Origin: Rossellomorea marisflavi
GTDB taxonomy: Bacteria > Bacillota > Bacilli > Bacillales > Bacillaceae_B
DNA length: 64,000 nt
Assembly (NCBI GenBank): GCA_003667865.1
Contig: CP033051.1
Coordinates: forward strand, 2,191,501-2,255,500
Direction of reading: 5' to 3'
Shown here: positions 44,771 to 56,300 of the stretch, piece after piece
Layout: every line of letters begins with the position of its first letter
Position numbering within the stretch: position 1 is the stretch's first letter
Made by a program: the position numbers and the translations under genes
The notes under the pieces: model-generated
Told to the model about the DNA's origin: nothing
Seen by the model: only the letters and a program-made list of their open reading frames with translations
Database searches by the model: none

Positions 44771-45811
44771 ATGTCCAGCGAGTCTTCCGCAGATTATACA
44801 CAAAAAATCATACGTTCGAAAATCATTCCATCAAGCTTGTTGCTGATAGGTGGACCCATTATACTCCTACTTACAATGGTAGTCTCCATTATTTATGGAG
44901 CTTCAGATATCGATATAAAAACAATTTGGTTAAGCTTAACTCAATTTGATGCTTCATTACCAGCACATCAAATTATTACAAACCTTCGAATACCTCGTGC
45001 TTTGGCAGCGGCACTAGTTGGTGCAGCTTTAGCCATGTCGGGTTCCATTATGCAAGGAATGACACGTAACGCACTTGCATCACCTTCTATTATGGGTGTT
45101 ACAGCAGGTGCTACTTTTATGATGGCTATTGCGCTAGTAGTTACACCTTCTGCATCAAATTTTACGATGATGTTGTGGGCATTTCTTGGAGCAGGCCTTG
45201 GAACGGCGATTGTGTTTCTTGTAGGTTCAATTTCTAAATCAGGATTAACTCCTGTTAAACTAGCACTTGCTGGTACAGCAGTTACAGCTTTGTTTACTTC
45301 CATTTCATCTGCGATAACGATTCACTTTAATATTGCAAAAGATATTAGCTTTTGGTATGCAGGTGGTTTATCAAGTATCCAGTGGATTCATATTAAGCTG
45401 TTAGCTCCAGTAGCCATCATCGGTTTCATTCTAGCATTATTACTAGGAAGAGCGATCTCTGCACTTAGTCTTGGAGAAGATGTTGCAAAAGGAATGGGGC
45501 ATCGGACAGGGGTAACGAAATTTATTGGTACGATTGTTGTTTTATTATTAACAGGAGCAGCTGTATCAGTATCAGGAACCATTGGGTTTATCGGTCTTGT
45601 CATTCCACATATTACAAGGTTTCTTATCGGAGCAGATTATCGAGTTATTATTCCATGTTCAGCTATTCTTGGTGGGATTCTTCTTGTTGTAGCAGATACA
45701 GCTTCACGTATGATTAACCCACCATTTGAAACTCCGGTAGGAACTGTAACAGCTCTAATAGGTGTTCCGTTCTTTCTATATTTAGCACGAAAAGAAGGGA
45801 GGGGCATCTAA
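44771..45811 (+). CDS. FecCD siderophore permease 1
   Basis: 346 residues with nine to ten spans. FecCD signatures: LRIPRALAAALVGAALAMSG (about 77-96), the cytoplasmic coupling region SLGEDVAKGMGHR, GTIGFIGLVIPHITRFLIG and the end ETPVGTVTALIGVPFF. It overlaps the next permease by one base (ATGA-type junction TAATG), as expected for a heterodimer. No ATPase gene adjoins it; B. subtilis FeuBC and YfiZ-YfhA likewise borrow YusV (FpbU-like ATPase). Confidence 0.9.
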   Translation: MSSESSADYTQKIIRSKIIPSSLLLIGGPIILLLTMVVSIIYGASDIDIKTIWLSLTQFDASLPAHQIITNLRIPRALAAALVGAALAMSGSIMQGMTRNALASPSIMGVTAGATFMMAIALVVTPSASNFTMMLWAFLGAGLGTAIVFLVGSISKSGLTPVKLALAGTAVTALFTSISSAITIHFNIAKDISFWYAGGLSSIQWIHIKLLAPVAIIGFILALLLGRAISALSLGEDVAKGMGHRTGVTKFIGTIVVLLLTGAAVSVSGTIGFIGLVIPHITRFLIGADYRVIIPCSAILGGILLVVADTASRMINPPFETPVGTVTALIGVPFFLYLARKEGRGI

Positions 45812-46818
45812 TGACATCTGATGTTAAAAGGAATTGGCGATTAGGGATTGCCCTTCTTATCGCAATACTTGCCACACTCATTCTTAGTTTAAATTTAGGA
45901 GTGATGAGTATTTCTCCAAAAGAAGTACTCCAGACGTTTATGGGGAATGGGACTGACCAGAATAGTATGGTATTGTTTCATTTTCGCTTACCAAGAATGG
46001 TCATTGCACTATTAATTGGAGCAGGAATGGCTGTTTCAGGAGCAATCTTGCAAAGCGTCACGCAAAATGACCTCGCAGATCCAGGAATTATTGGGATCAA
46101 TGCGGGAGCAGGATTTTCAGTTATTCTTTATATTTTCTTTTTTCAAGGTACAATGAGTGTAGCCTCTGAATACTCTGTGTATTTTATGCCGATAGCATCA
46201 CTGATTGGATCTTCCCTTGCAGCACTACTGATTTACGCGATATCATGGAAAAATGGAATTTCTCCAATTCGACTTGTCCTTGTAGGGATTGGAATAAACA
46301 GTGCTTTTTCGGCTTTAATTATTATCTTTCAACTGAAAATGGATCCGAGAGATTTTACAAGAGCAACCGTTTGGTTATCGGGAAACATTTCGGGAACGGA
46401 TTGGACTTATGTGCTCGCCTTACTACCATGGATTGTGATATTGATTCCATTAGCAATTATTAAAGCAAGAACATTAAATTCCTTACATCTAGGGGAAGAT
46501 ATCGCAACAGGGTTAGGTACTCCTGTTGAGAGAGAAAGAAGAATCTTATTATTTATTGCTGTTGCGCTTGCAGGTGCGAGTGTCTCGGTAGGTGGTGGCA
46601 TTGCCTTCATCGGCTTAGTCGTTCCACATTTAGCTCGTAAGCTAGTCGGAGCACGTCATGGAGCACTTCTACCAATTACGACACTACTAGGTTCTTTATT
46701 ATTACTAGTAGCAGATACAATCGGTCGAAACCTTCTAGCACCTTCTGAAATACCTGTTGGGCTTGTGGTATCTGTTGTTGGTGGTAGCTATTTTATCTAT
46801 TTATTAATGAAATCATAA
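45811..46818 (+). CDS. FecCD siderophore permease 2
   Basis: 335 residues; second half of the permease dimer. FRLPRMVIALLIGAGMAVSGAI, LHLGEDIATGLGTP (coupling to the ATPase), GGIAFIGLVVPHLARKLVG and EIPVGLVVSVVGGSYF. Starts at the stop of the previous gene. The transport ATPase must be encoded elsewhere. Confidence 0.9.
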   Translation: MTSDVKRNWRLGIALLIAILATLILSLNLGVMSISPKEVLQTFMGNGTDQNSMVLFHFRLPRMVIALLIGAGMAVSGAILQSVTQNDLADPGIIGINAGAGFSVILYIFFFQGTMSVASEYSVYFMPIASLIGSSLAALLIYAISWKNGISPIRLVLVGIGINSAFSALIIIFQLKMDPRDFTRATVWLSGNISGTDWTYVLALLPWIVILIPLAIIKARTLNSLHLGEDIATGLGTPVERERRILLFIAVALAGASVSVGGGIAFIGLVVPHLARKLVGARHGALLPITTLLGSLLLLVADTIGRNLLAPSEIPVGLVVSVVGGSYFIYLLMKS

Positions 46819-46826
46819 ATGTTAGT

Positions 46827-46861
46827 AAAGAAGCATGGACACTATGTCCATGCTTCTTTAG
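46827..46861 (+). terminator. Terminator of the permease operon
   Basis: AAAGAAGCATGGACA and TGTCCATGCTTCTTT are 15-base arms with a short centre. Confidence 0.85.
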
Positions 46862-46902
46862 GTTCGATGATCGAATTGAAAATAATACATCGCACCATAA
46901 TG

Positions 46903-46942
46903 CATAAAAAGAGGCTATAAATGAGATGAATCATTTATAGCC
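46903..46942 (-). terminator. Terminator of pbuE
   Basis: On the minus strand: GGCTATAAATGA, six-base loop, TCATTTATAGCC, then TCTTTTT. It follows pbuE. Confidence 0.8.
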
Positions 46943-46968
46943 CTTACTATTGTGATATCTTTTTTAGT

Positions 46969-48153
46969 CTACTGTTTCGCAGAAGACATATGAACATCGT
47001 GTTTTCTTTCTATTGCTGGTCTTGTCAACGAATAGACCGCACATAGTAAAGCAATAACAACAACAATACTTCCAATCCAAGCAGTATTTGAAACAGTACC
47101 TGTTTGGTTTAGTACAATTCCCCCAATAGCGGAACCAAGCGAAATTCCAACCTGTAAGGCTGAATTATTAAAGCTTTGCTGTATATCGGATGTAGCTGGA
47201 TCTGTTTCGATAAGATAGCTTTGTTGAGGTGGTGCTAAGCTCCAGCTCAATGCTGCCCAAATCATCATAACTGGTAGAAAAACAACAAGTGAAAATGTTG
47301 TTAATGGTAGAACGATTAGGATAAGAGCAAACGCCGTAATGACAATAACAATACTTTTTCTAGAGCCAATTCGGTCAGATAATGCTCCTCCGAAAGCCCC
47401 TCCTCCAACTGCAGCAATTCCAAAAATAAAGTAGCAAATACTAATCCAATAAGAATCTAGGTGAAGATTGGTCTCAAGAAACGGTGTGAAATAAGCATAC
47501 ACGGTATAGTGCCCTGCTAGCATAAACAATGTAGCAAGATGAGCACTTCCTAGCTTTGCACTTGCTACAGCTTTTAATTGCTGTGATAGTGGAATAGAGC
47601 GTTCACCAGGAATTCTTTCTAAGAATAAGGAAATCAATACCATAGATCCAATGGATAAAACAGCAATTCCAAGGAAAATGACTCTCCAGCCAAAGGTTTC
47701 TGCAATCAGGATACCAAGTGGAACACCCAATACGAGTGATGAACTGATTCCCATATAAATCAATCCTAATGCTTTGGCTCTATGCTCAGGTGAAACTACT
47801 TTTGCAGCAAGTGTAAGAGATAATACTACGATGAGTGCAGTACTCATCGCCGTTAACACTCGGGCAACCATCATAAAGGTGAAATCTGGGCTAAAATAGG
47901 TCATCAGGTTTCCTAAAAAGAAAACAAATAAAGAAATCAAGTACAGTTTTTTTCGTTCTACTTTGCTAGTTGCGACAAGTAAAACAGGTCCTGCTATCGC
48001 ATATATTAGGGCAAATACTGTAATCAGCTGTCCTGCAGAACTAATCGAAATGTTTAAATCAGCAGCAATGGTTGGTAAAATTCCTCCTACAATCAATTCA
48101 ACCAATCCAACTGCAACCGTTGATAAGGCCAATATAAATACTCTTACATTCAT
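46969..48153 (-). CDS. pbuE: MFS purine base efflux transporter PbuE
   Basis: 394 residues with 12 membrane spans. Major facilitator features include the loop [12 protein letters not shown] between spans 6 and 7 (about 249-260). By sequence alone it is an AraJ/YdhP-like MFS exporter, but the leader carries an adenine riboswitch like that of B. subtilis pbuE (YdhL), which exports hypoxanthine and adenine-type bases when adenine is high. Length agrees (388 in B. subtilis). GAAAGGAAG precedes the ATG. Confidence 0.88.
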   Translation of the reverse strand: MNVRVFILALSTVAVGLVELIVGGILPTIAADLNISISSAGQLITVFALIYAIAGPVLLVATSKVERKKLYLISLFVFFLGNLMTYFSPDFTFMMVARVLTAMSTALIVVLSLTLAAKVVSPEHRAKALGLIYMGISSSLVLGVPLGILIAETFGWRVIFLGIAVLSIGSMVLISLFLERIPGERSIPLSQQLKAVASAKLGSAHLATLFMLAGHYTVYAYFTPFLETNLHLDSYWISICYFIFGIAAVGGGAFGGALSDRIGSRKSIVIVITAFALILIVLPLTTFSLVVFLPVMMIWAALSWSLAPPQQSYLIETDPATSDIQQSFNNSALQVGISLGSAIGGIVLNQTGTVSNTAWIGSIVVVIALLCAVYSLTRPAIERKHDVHMSSAKQ

Positions 48154-48199
48154 ACTTTACTATTCTTCCTTTCTAGCTAGTGAGCGTAATAGAATTTTT

Positions 48200-48312
48200 C
48201 AGAAAAAAAAAAATCCTGATTACAAAAAATGATTAAGTTCATTTTCTGTAATCAGGATTTTATGGTTCCTGGTAGAGACCCTTAAGCCATATTCTTAAGG
48301 TTATACAGGTTC
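48200..48312 (-). promoter_or_regulatory. Adenine riboswitch with intrinsic terminator
   Basis: Read on the minus strand: P2 CCTTAAG with loop AATATGG and CTTAAGG; J2/3 containing TCTACC; P3 CAGGA with loop ACCATAAAA and TCCTG; then GATTACAG, which closes a short P1 with CTGT. The base that decides ligand choice (position 74 in the xpt numbering) is T, as in adenine riboswitches, not C as in guanine ones. The 3' part of P3 and P1 also forms a terminator stem (48213-48223 with 48248-48258 plus flanks) followed by about ten T. Adenine binding would open the terminator. Confidence 0.93.
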
Positions 48313-48478
48313 AATATGTCGTTGTTTTAAACACTCATGATAGTTTACTATGCTTTTTATGAAATTTCAAGAACTAATTTTACCTGAATAAGATATTTTA
48401 GGCTTTGGCTGTATTGATGAAGATTTACTCATTTAGAATTTATATTATTTAAATTGATAACCATTTTGATGAAAGGTA

Positions 48479-48519
48479 AGAAGCACCGTAGAATCTTTGT
48501 AGGATTTGCGGTGCTTCTA
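48479..48519 (-). terminator. Hairpin after the chemoreceptor gene
   Basis: AGAAGCACCG and CGGTGCTTCT form a strong stem about 20 bases after the receptor's stop; the T-run on the minus strand is weak. Confidence 0.55.
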
Positions 48520-48540
48520 ACATTGTTTCACTTCATCAAT

Positions 48541-50634
48541 TTAAATATGGAACTTTCTTACCTCATCCCTTAATCGATTCGTGCTACGGTCCGTTTCAGA
48601 AATTAATTCTGATACCTCATTTGAGTTATTTAATGCATGACTTCCTTTATCAGCAATAATGGATACACCTGAGGCAGATTGATTAACGGCAATTGAAATC
48701 TCATTTAATGAGTTTACTATATTTTGAATTCTATCATCCAAACTGTTTGCATCTTCATTAAATTGATCCATCGCTTCTTTGAAATAATTGGCATCGTTGG
48801 AGTATTGATCTCCAATTGAAAGCATTGAATCATAATCCCCGATAACATCTTTGTCTATAAACTCTAACATCTTTTCCGAGTTTTGTTTTAAACTTTCAAC
48901 AGATTGAATAACTAATTGAACCACTGCTTGTATCTCTTCAATTGCATGCTTTGAGCCTTCTGAAAGCTTTCGTATTTCGTCAGCGACAACAGCAAAGCCT
49001 TTTCCAGCCTCTCCAGCTCTTGCAGCTTCAATAGCTGCATTTAGAGAAAGTAAATTTGTTTGTGAAGTAATCTGTAAGATTGAGTCTGTTAATAGATGGA
49101 TTTTTTCTACAGATTTCGATTGTTCAAGAGCATCGTTTAAACCTTCAAATAGAATGTTTCTCATGTCATTCGCTGCCTTTGAAGACGCTGCTACTTGATC
49201 TTTCAAGCTATGAGCTCTTAGACTAATTTCTGTAGCAACATCAGACCCTTTTCTTGTTTGATTCGCTACATTAGTAACAGTATTACCAATTTCAGCTGAT
49301 ACTGCGTTGATTTCCTGAATTGAAGCAGCTGTTTCTTCAATTCCAGAAGACATGTCGTCTGTAGTTACTGAAACATCTTTTATTTGTTCTTGTAACTCTG
49401 AAATATTCTGATTTGTAATCGTAACAGATTTCTCAAGCTTCACAGCTTCCTCCGTTACTGCACCTACAATTTGCCTGATAGACTGCTGCATAACTCCAAT
49501 TGATGAGAATAACGTTCCTGTTTCATCCTTAGTCTTCGCATATTTTGAGGGGATTTCTTTAGTGAAATCTCCAGTTGAAATGACTTCGACATGATCAGCA
49601 GCCAAACGAACGGGCTTTGTAATACTTCTTGATAGTATAAAGATAAGAATACCAGATAATAAGATACTAAAGATAATAACTGCTAATAAACCATTTCTGA
49701 TTTCTAATCCCTCTGATAAATATGTGGATACAGGCATAAAGGATACAATGTACATATTATATTTATCACTCAAATGATAAGAAGCTACATTTTTCACGCC
49801 ATTATACGTAAAATACCCAACACCAGCCGGCTTACCTTCAATAGAAGAAAAGAAGGTGCTCATATCACCTTTTTCACTTTTGAAATTTAGATTAAGTATT
49901 TCTTCAGGTTTTTCTGAGGCAACCACAGTTCCTTTTGAGTCTAATACTATAACTTTCTTGTCAGAATCTTTTTCCACTTGAACAACTTGCTCAGTTAATG
50001 AAGACAATTCAATTGGAGTTCCTAAAGTAGCAAATGCTTCTGATCCATTTGGGTTAGGGACAGCTGTCATAATTGTTAGAACAGGCTGACCTGAAACAGG
50101 TGAAGCAGTAGGTTCAGTAACAATAGAATAATCATTTGGAGTAGCTTCTATTTCTTCAGAGGAAGTGTCCTTATTGGATTCTTGACTACTGTCAAGTTTT
50201 GTAACAGACTTGCCACCGATTCCATCCATTATCACATTAGGTCCGTACATAAAAAAGATATTCTCATATAGACCATTTGAATCTGTGAAAATTTTGGACA
50301 GTCTCTCTGATATTCTTGCTTCTATCATTGGATCCTGTATATTTGTTTCTTTTAATTTTTTGAAATAATCAATTACAAAATGTTCATGTGAAATAGAATT
50401 TGCTCTTTCGACAAGGTTATCAATTCGCATTTCAAAGAGATCTTTTTTCGCAAGTGATTGTTCTTCAAGAGATTGTTTTGATCTTTGTTCCAATGAGCTT
50501 GTAATCTGTGTACTCGAATACCAAAGTGTAAAAACCATAGGAACAATCATACATAAGAGTGAAACTAAAAATATTTTTTTAAATAGACTGCCAGATAATA
50601 GACCTTTTAACCGTACCCTTTTAAATTTTGCCAA
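48541..50634 (-). CDS. Methyl-accepting chemotaxis protein
   Basis: 697 residues. A first membrane span (about 17-38), a large outside sensor (about 40-315, dCache-like with the [18 protein letters not shown] strand), a second span (about 315-337), HAMP (about 337-395) and a signalling domain whose hairpin tip is [31 protein letters not shown]. The sensor contains an acidic, Ser-rich insertion near residues 155-180. Ligand unknown. Reports to CheA/CheW. Confidence 0.92.
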   Translation of the reverse strand: MAKFKRVRLKGLLSGSLFKKIFLVSLLCMIVPMVFTLWYSSTQITSSLEQRSKQSLEEQSLAKKDLFEMRIDNLVERANSISHEHFVIDYFKKLKETNIQDPMIEARISERLSKIFTDSNGLYENIFFMYGPNVIMDGIGGKSVTKLDSSQESNKDTSSEEIEATPNDYSIVTEPTASPVSGQPVLTIMTAVPNPNGSEAFATLGTPIELSSLTEQVVQVEKDSDKKVIVLDSKGTVVASEKPEEILNLNFKSEKGDMSTFFSSIEGKPAGVGYFTYNGVKNVASYHLSDKYNMYIVSFMPVSTYLSEGLEIRNGLLAVIIFSILLSGILIFILSRSITKPVRLAADHVEVISTGDFTKEIPSKYAKTKDETGTLFSSIGVMQQSIRQIVGAVTEEAVKLEKSVTITNQNISELQEQIKDVSVTTDDMSSGIEETAASIQEINAVSAEIGNTVTNVANQTRKGSDVATEISLRAHSLKDQVAASSKAANDMRNILFEGLNDALEQSKSVEKIHLLTDSILQITSQTNLLSLNAAIEAARAGEAGKGFAVVADEIRKLSEGSKHAIEEIQAVVQLVIQSVESLKQNSEKMLEFIDKDVIGDYDSMLSIGDQYSNDANYFKEAMDQFNEDANSLDDRIQNIVNSLNEISIAVNQSASGVSIIADKGSHALNNSNEVSELISETDRSTNRLRDEVRKFHI

Positions 50635-50894
50635 CGTAATTCCCTCATCCCCTAAAAATTATGTAGTTTACTACTCTATCTATTATTTCGGCTAATCACA
50701 ACAATGTTTAATAATAAAAGTAGAAAAATGTCGAATTTTATATAATTTTGTCGAAATTATTCAATGGAATAGTATCAAAGTTAATATGTTAGAAATTTTC
50801 AATGGGGAGTAAAAATCTTAATAATGATAGTCTTGTTGTTTTTTTTCCTATATTTAACATATGATGAAGTCATAATATAAGAGGAGAGGCAATC

Positions 50895-51470
50895 ATGACA
50901 AACTCATTCAATTTTCAAACATTGCAATTAGAGACAGATCGACTATTCATTAGACCTTATCAACTTGGTTATGCAAACGACCTATTCATTGCCATATCTG
51001 ATCCAGACTTTTATCAATATATTCCTGAAAAACCACCAACGATTAATGAGGTTAAAGATATTATTAAGTGGTCAATCGAATGTAATCATAAGAACAGTTT
51101 GGAAAAAATTTATAAGCTTAACCTTGGGATTATTATAAAAGAGAAGAATCAATTAATTGGGTATTATGGACTTGGACCATATGATTTGGATTCAACAAAG
51201 ATAGAAATCTATTATGGGTTGCAGCAGGATTTTAGAGGGAAGGGACTTGTAACTGAAGCTGTAAAAGCATTATTGGAGTTTGGATTTACAACATTACAAT
51301 TGGAGGAAGTTGTTGGAGTTGTATTTCCACAAAATAGCTCTTCCGTGAGGATTCTAGAGAGGGTTGGTATGAAGAGAAAGTATACAATCAGTAGTCCCCC
51401 AGAAGAACATCAGGATTTTGAGGGAATGGACTACTACTCTATTAATAAAAATGATTATGTTAAAGAGTGA
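50895..51470 (+). CDS. GNAT acetyltransferase, RimJ/RimL type
   Basis: 191 residues. LQLETDRLFIRPYQ at the start, acetyl-CoA loop around LQQDFRGKGLVTEAVKALLEF (about 116-136) and the NSSSVRILERVGM block. Substrate unknown. GAGGAGAGG precedes the ATG. Confidence 0.85.
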   Translation: MTNSFNFQTLQLETDRLFIRPYQLGYANDLFIAISDPDFYQYIPEKPPTINEVKDIIKWSIECNHKNSLEKIYKLNLGIIIKEKNQLIGYYGLGPYDLDSTKIEIYYGLQQDFRGKGLVTEAVKALLEFGFTTLQLEEVVGVVFPQNSSSVRILERVGMKRKYTISSPPEEHQDFEGMDYYSINKNDYVKE

Positions 51471-51477
51471 AGCTACG

Positions 51478-51633
51478 TCACTCTTTAGTATTTTTTGTTT
51501 CGTTAGATTTATTGATTAATTCCTTTCTTACTGAAAGTGTATCTTCACGATCCCAAAGCTCTTTTCTCTTTTTATATAAGTTATCTAATGTTTGTCTAAG
51601 CTCTTCAGGATCTACCTTTATGTGTTTGTTCAT
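51478..51633 (-). CDS. Small charged helical protein
   Basis: 51 residues not covered by larger genes: MNKHIKVDPEELRQTLDNLY, then KKRKELWDREDTLSVRKELI and an Asn/Lys-rich tail. AAAAAAGGAGT precedes the ATG. It is helical and amphipathic; the LRQTLDNLYKKRKEL heptads could dimerise. It is the right size for a Spo0E-like regulator but lacks the SxxLD signature, so I leave it unnamed. Confidence 0.5.
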   Translation of the reverse strand: MNKHIKVDPEELRQTLDNLYKKRKELWDREDTLSVRKELINKSNETKNTKE

Positions 51634-51687
51634 GGAGGACTCCTTTTTTAGTTTATCTATACCCCATGGTGTTTAGGATGAAACCTA

Positions 51688-52299
51688 TTATTGTTTTTCA
51701 AGACTTGGTTTTAATACAGAATGCGATTGGTTTTGCTTAATCATCTGAAGTAACTGTTCAGCCATATATATAGAACTATATTTAAATCCTCCGTTTATCC
51801 ATTCAATAACAAGACCTAGTATGGCATAGGCTTGATAGCTAACATGTAGTTCCCGGTCAATTCTTGTATTTTGAAACTCCTCGTGAAAGTCATTAATCGC
51901 TAGTTCCTTTAAAATGCTACAAAATTTATGCTGAAACCCTGCTAAAGTATGTGATTTTACGATAAGAGAATAAAAGGTTGCATAATTACTAACATGATCA
52001 AATATTTTAATAGCTGATGTGGTTAGCTCATTCACCTCAAACGTTTTTCTACCCTTATAAGGTTCGCGAAACGATTTAATTAAGTCGGATATAACTTCAT
52101 CTATGATCTCATTTAAGATGTCCTCTTTATATTGATAATGCTTATAGAAAGTTCCCCTGTTTAACTCTGCAATTCTAACAATTTCGGAGATAGAGATTTC
52201 CTTAAAGTCCTTTTCTTGCATTAAAGAAAGAACAGCATTTCTCATCGCTCTTTTTGATTTCACAATTCTTCTATCGAGAAAATTATCTTTAGTAGACAT
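51688..52299 (-). CDS. TetR family regulator
   Basis: 203 residues. N-terminal HTH: KSKRAMRNAVLSLMQEKDF and SISEIVRIAELNRGTFYKHY (about 13-60), the canonical TetR DNA-binding unit. The C-terminal domain resembles the TetR_C group found in DhaS-like regulators. Divergent from an SDR gene, which is the likely target. Confidence 0.88.
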   Translation of the reverse strand: MSTKDNFLDRRIVKSKRAMRNAVLSLMQEKDFKEISISEIVRIAELNRGTFYKHYQYKEDILNEIIDEVISDLIKSFREPYKGRKTFEVNELTTSAIKIFDHVSNYATFYSLIVKSHTLAGFQHKFCSILKELAINDFHEEFQNTRIDRELHVSYQAYAILGLVIEWINGGFKYSSIYMAEQLLQMIKQNQSHSVLKPSLEKQ

Positions 52300-52485
52300 A
52301 CTATGCCTCCATTGTTCATTATGTTTCTTTTACTATTCAACTGTTTATCATTATGTTCAATAATAGACAATTTTAGGCTTTTTTGCTGATTGAATCCCCT
52401 TTATGGTGGTTATTATACTATAGATAGTTGTCAGATAATCAACAAATGTTCATTAAAACTGAATCCAAAAGATTATGGAGGAATT

Positions 52486-53247
52486 ATGATGAGACTACAA
52501 AATAAGGTAGCGGTTGTAACAGGTGCAGCGTCAGGAATGGGGAAAGCGATTGCAGTTCTGTATGCAAAAGAAGGTGCAAAGGTCGTGGTTTCAGATATTA
52601 ATTTAGATGCAGCAAATCAAACTGTTGAGGAAATCAAATCAAATGGTGGAGAAGCGATTGCAGTTTTAGCAAATGTTGCAAAAGAGGAAGATATTCAAAA
52701 TTTAATTGATCAATCTGTAGAAACTTATGGAACATTAGATATTTTAGTAAATAATGCAGGCATTATGGACAACTTTGAGCCTGCTGGAGATATTGAAGAC
52801 GAGAAATGGGAAAGAGTCTTTGCTGTTAACACAACCAGCGTTATGCGTGCAACACGTAAAGCATTATCCATTTTCCTAGAGAAAGAAAGCGGTGTGATTA
52901 TTAATGTTGCATCTGCAGGTGGACTACAAGGGGCACGAGCAGGGGCAGCCTATACGGCATCAAAGCACGCAGTAGTTGGATTTACTAAGAATACAGGCTT
53001 TATGTATGCAACAAAAGGAATTCGTTGTAATGCTATTGCTCCAGGTGGAGTTGAAACAAACATTAGCGCGTCTATGACAAATGTTAACCAATTTGGCATG
53101 GGGCGTATCCAACCAGGATTAGGAATAAATCCTCGAGTTGGAAAACCAGAAGATATTGCAAATATTGCTTTATTCCTTGCATCTGATGAGGCGAGCTTTG
53201 TGAATGGTACTGTTATTACTGGTGATGCTGGTTGGACTGCTTTTTAA
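52486..53247 (+). CDS. Short-chain dehydrogenase/reductase
   Basis: 253 residues from the ATG at 52486 after TGGAGG. Classic SDR: cofactor loop TGAASGMGKAI (about 13-23), NNAG (about 90-93), catalytic Ser in VASAGG, YTASK (Tyr and Lys) and the C-terminal GDAGWTAF. Acidic D at the end of beta-2 (VVVSDIN) predicts NAD(H). The divergent TetR likely controls it. Confidence 0.92.
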   Translation: MMRLQNKVAVVTGAASGMGKAIAVLYAKEGAKVVVSDINLDAANQTVEEIKSNGGEAIAVLANVAKEEDIQNLIDQSVETYGTLDILVNNAGIMDNFEPAGDIEDEKWERVFAVNTTSVMRATRKALSIFLEKESGVIINVASAGGLQGARAGAAYTASKHAVVGFTKNTGFMYATKGIRCNAIAPGGVETNISASMTNVNQFGMGRIQPGLGINPRVGKPEDIANIALFLASDEASFVNGTVITGDAGWTAF

Positions 53248-53260
53248 TCTAAATCTTTTA

Positions 53261-53296
53261 TGAAAACCGTTAAGATAAGATCTTAATGGTTTTCTT
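53261..53296. terminator. Bidirectional terminator
   Basis: GAAAACCGTTAAGA, five-base loop, TCTTAATGGTTTTC followed by TTGTTTT, between the SDR and the large protease on the other strand. Confidence 0.75.
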
Positions 53297-53379
53297 GTTT
53301 TAAAGTACTTAAGACTATCACAACTTGAAAAAAGGGGTAACGACCAATAGTCGCTACCCACTTTACTAAATTTAATAGG

Positions 53380-56300
53380 TTAGTTTTCTAAGTTTAATAG
53401 ACGAACTAAAACCGTTACTGCTTGTGCTCTCGTTAGGTTATTTTGAGGTTTGAACGTTCCATTTTTATACCCCTCGATTAATCCTAAAGCTGCGATTTTT
53501 TCAATTGCTACTTGAGACTTAACAGATAACTTAGATGTGTCTGTGAAATCTTTACCATTAACAGATGCTTTTTCTTTTAACGCATTTGCTAAGATTAATG
53601 CCATATGCTCACGAGTAATCTGTTGGTTCGGCTTGAACGTGTCTAAAGAATATCCTTTGATTAAGCCATTTTCAAATGCTGTTTGGATATACTGCTCTGC
53701 CCAGTGACCATCTGAATCAGAGAATTGTACTTTTTTCTCTGATAAGTCATAACCTAGAACATTTACCAACATCTTAGCAAATTGTGCTCTCGTTACTGTG
53801 TTTTCAGGTTTGAAAGAACCATCATCGTAACCACTGACTACCCCTAAATCCGCAAGAGTAACAATATCGTTTTCTGCCCAGTGCCCATTAGTGTCAGTGA
53901 ATGTACTACTACTCATAGAAACAACAGTGAACGTAGAGAACTCATTAACAGTTACTGCTAGACCTAAGTTACCATCTTTGTCTAGTTTTACTACTGTGTC
54001 AGTTAAAACATCTTCCCCATCACTGTGCTCAATGAACATGTCAAGGTTAGCAAATAGACGCTTTGCAGATTCTTTGTATAGATCGTCAGCTGTTACTAAA
54101 CCTTGTTGTTTTGCTGTCTCTACATACTTCTTGAAGAAGTCTAATTGAGTAGCGTTTAGAATTCCTTTGTTATCCTCTAAATTAAAGAATAACTCAGTGT
54201 TAGTTGTGATATTACTGTGAATCTCTAATGGTTTACCAACTACTAAACCTTTTGGTTGGTTTTTCATAATAGTTGAGATTACCTTAGCTTTTTCGTCTAA
54301 CTCTTTTTGAGTGTTATCCGCTTCAACAATGTTAAAGTAAATATCCTCTTTGTTAGACTCTAACTTGTCAGGAGATACTTCCAGTTTTACGTTCTTCGTG
54401 ATAATTTCTAGAACGTTTTTAGAACCAGATAACTCTTTAGCAACATCCTTAGGAAGGGTTACTAAAACCTCATTAGCAGGTTGCTTAGGATCTTCCGTTA
54501 CTGTAAGCGTTACTTTACCATTCTCTTTTTGAGCCGACTTATTGATCGCTTCCTTGATTTTGTTAACATCTAAGTCAACTTGATCACGAACTTTACCTTC
54601 TTTCGTTTTTACCACTTTAACTTCAACATCAACAGAACCTTTGTTAGCTTCTTCATTTTTACCTGACTCAACCTTTACAACACGTTTAGAGATTTCTTCT
54701 ACCCCTTTATCGCCTACTTTGTCAGGAGTTTTTACTTCATCCTTTGGTGTAGTAGGTGTAGTCGGTGTCGGTGCTGAACCGCCACCACTACTTCCTCCAT
54801 TATCTACTGGGTTAGTAGTTGGTGGTGTAGTAGGTGTTGTCGGTGTAGTTGGTAATGTTGGTGCAGGTGGTACAACTTGTAAAGTGAATGTTAATTCATC
54901 TACCTTTACTGTGTATCCTGTTTCAACAATTGCAGAACCCGTCACTTCATTACCATTTCTATCACGAACAGCAATCGGTGTTGATGATGATGCATTAGCT
55001 GAATTAATAACGTCATCTACTGTTACATCTGTACCAACAATAACTGAAGTAAATACTAACTCAGAAACGGTACCCATATACTCAATGGAGTAACCATCAC
55101 TAACGATATCTTGAATTCTTAATGGGTGACCGTTTTCATTGAAAATTGTGATATCAGAGTTAGGTGGGAATAGTGCCATAACGTCTCCAACCGTGATTAT
55201 GCCTAGTGGGGCATTAATCGTTTTCTCTGGTAAATTGACAGGTGTAGTAGGTACATTCGCAATGAATTTTACCCCTTCTAGAGTGATAATATCTCCGTTT
55301 TCAATAGTTTCCGATGTTAAACGCTCATTACCGTTAGCATCTGTGATTGTTGGTGTGATTAGATGAGTATCATAAATAGTGTCTTTCAAAACACCTACAT
55401 TCGTGTTTTCAGCAATATCCTTATGAAGAACTAAATCGTATGTTGCTCCGCTCAACTTCAAGAACATTACGTCATGTGCAGGTCCATTAAATGGAATGAT
55501 ATTACCGTTTTTATCTACAACCTCAAATGGTGTGTTAATGTCATCAATTTTTGCTGATATAGCGGACATGATGAATCCCATACCTATTGAGAAGTTATCC
55601 ACCTTTACGATATAGTCAGTATGGTCTACTCGAACGTCACCTGGGTCTGTCGGACTTGTTGGGTTAGTTGGCGTAGTTGGTTGGTTTTGTGAAAATTCAA
55701 CTGAATGGAACACCCCATCTACTGCAACAAGGAATTTCTCTGTTACTACACTTGTGTCTTGTTCGTTTGTTATAGGTTGACGGTTTTCATTATACACAAC
55801 AATAGACTGAGTAGGATATACTTGTCGTAAATCAGTGAATAAATCCGCTACCGTGTCTCCTCCAGTTGCGATAATGACACGATGACTAATTGTTAACTTG
55901 ATATTTCCGGATGGTGTTTCAGCAAATAAAGTTTCTCCACCTAATAAGATGGTCCCTTCATTAACAAGAACCCCTGCTTCATCCTTAATAGAATTAATAG
56001 TGTATCCTGCATTTATTAAATCTTGTTTAATTACGGATAATGGTGAGCCACCAGTTGGTACGTTTATATCCATAATTGTATTGTAACTAGGAGTGGTGTC
56101 CGATGTTGTGTCAGGGCTCTGATTTTCATAAGGGATAATGTGTGCTAATTTTGTAACCCCTTGAAAGTGAATTTTATAATCATCTGATACAATAGAAGTG
56201 TCTTCTTGTAGAATTGTACCATCAAGATTTTCTACTACTAATTCAGAACCTTGATACATAGACCTTAAATCACCAACAGTTACCGTGTCTTCACCTTGTT

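Noticed and set aside
54641..55093. 150-residue plus-strand frame inside the large protease
   Set aside because: It is the antisense of the Thr/Pro/Gly linker and repeats of the protease, with no start signal.
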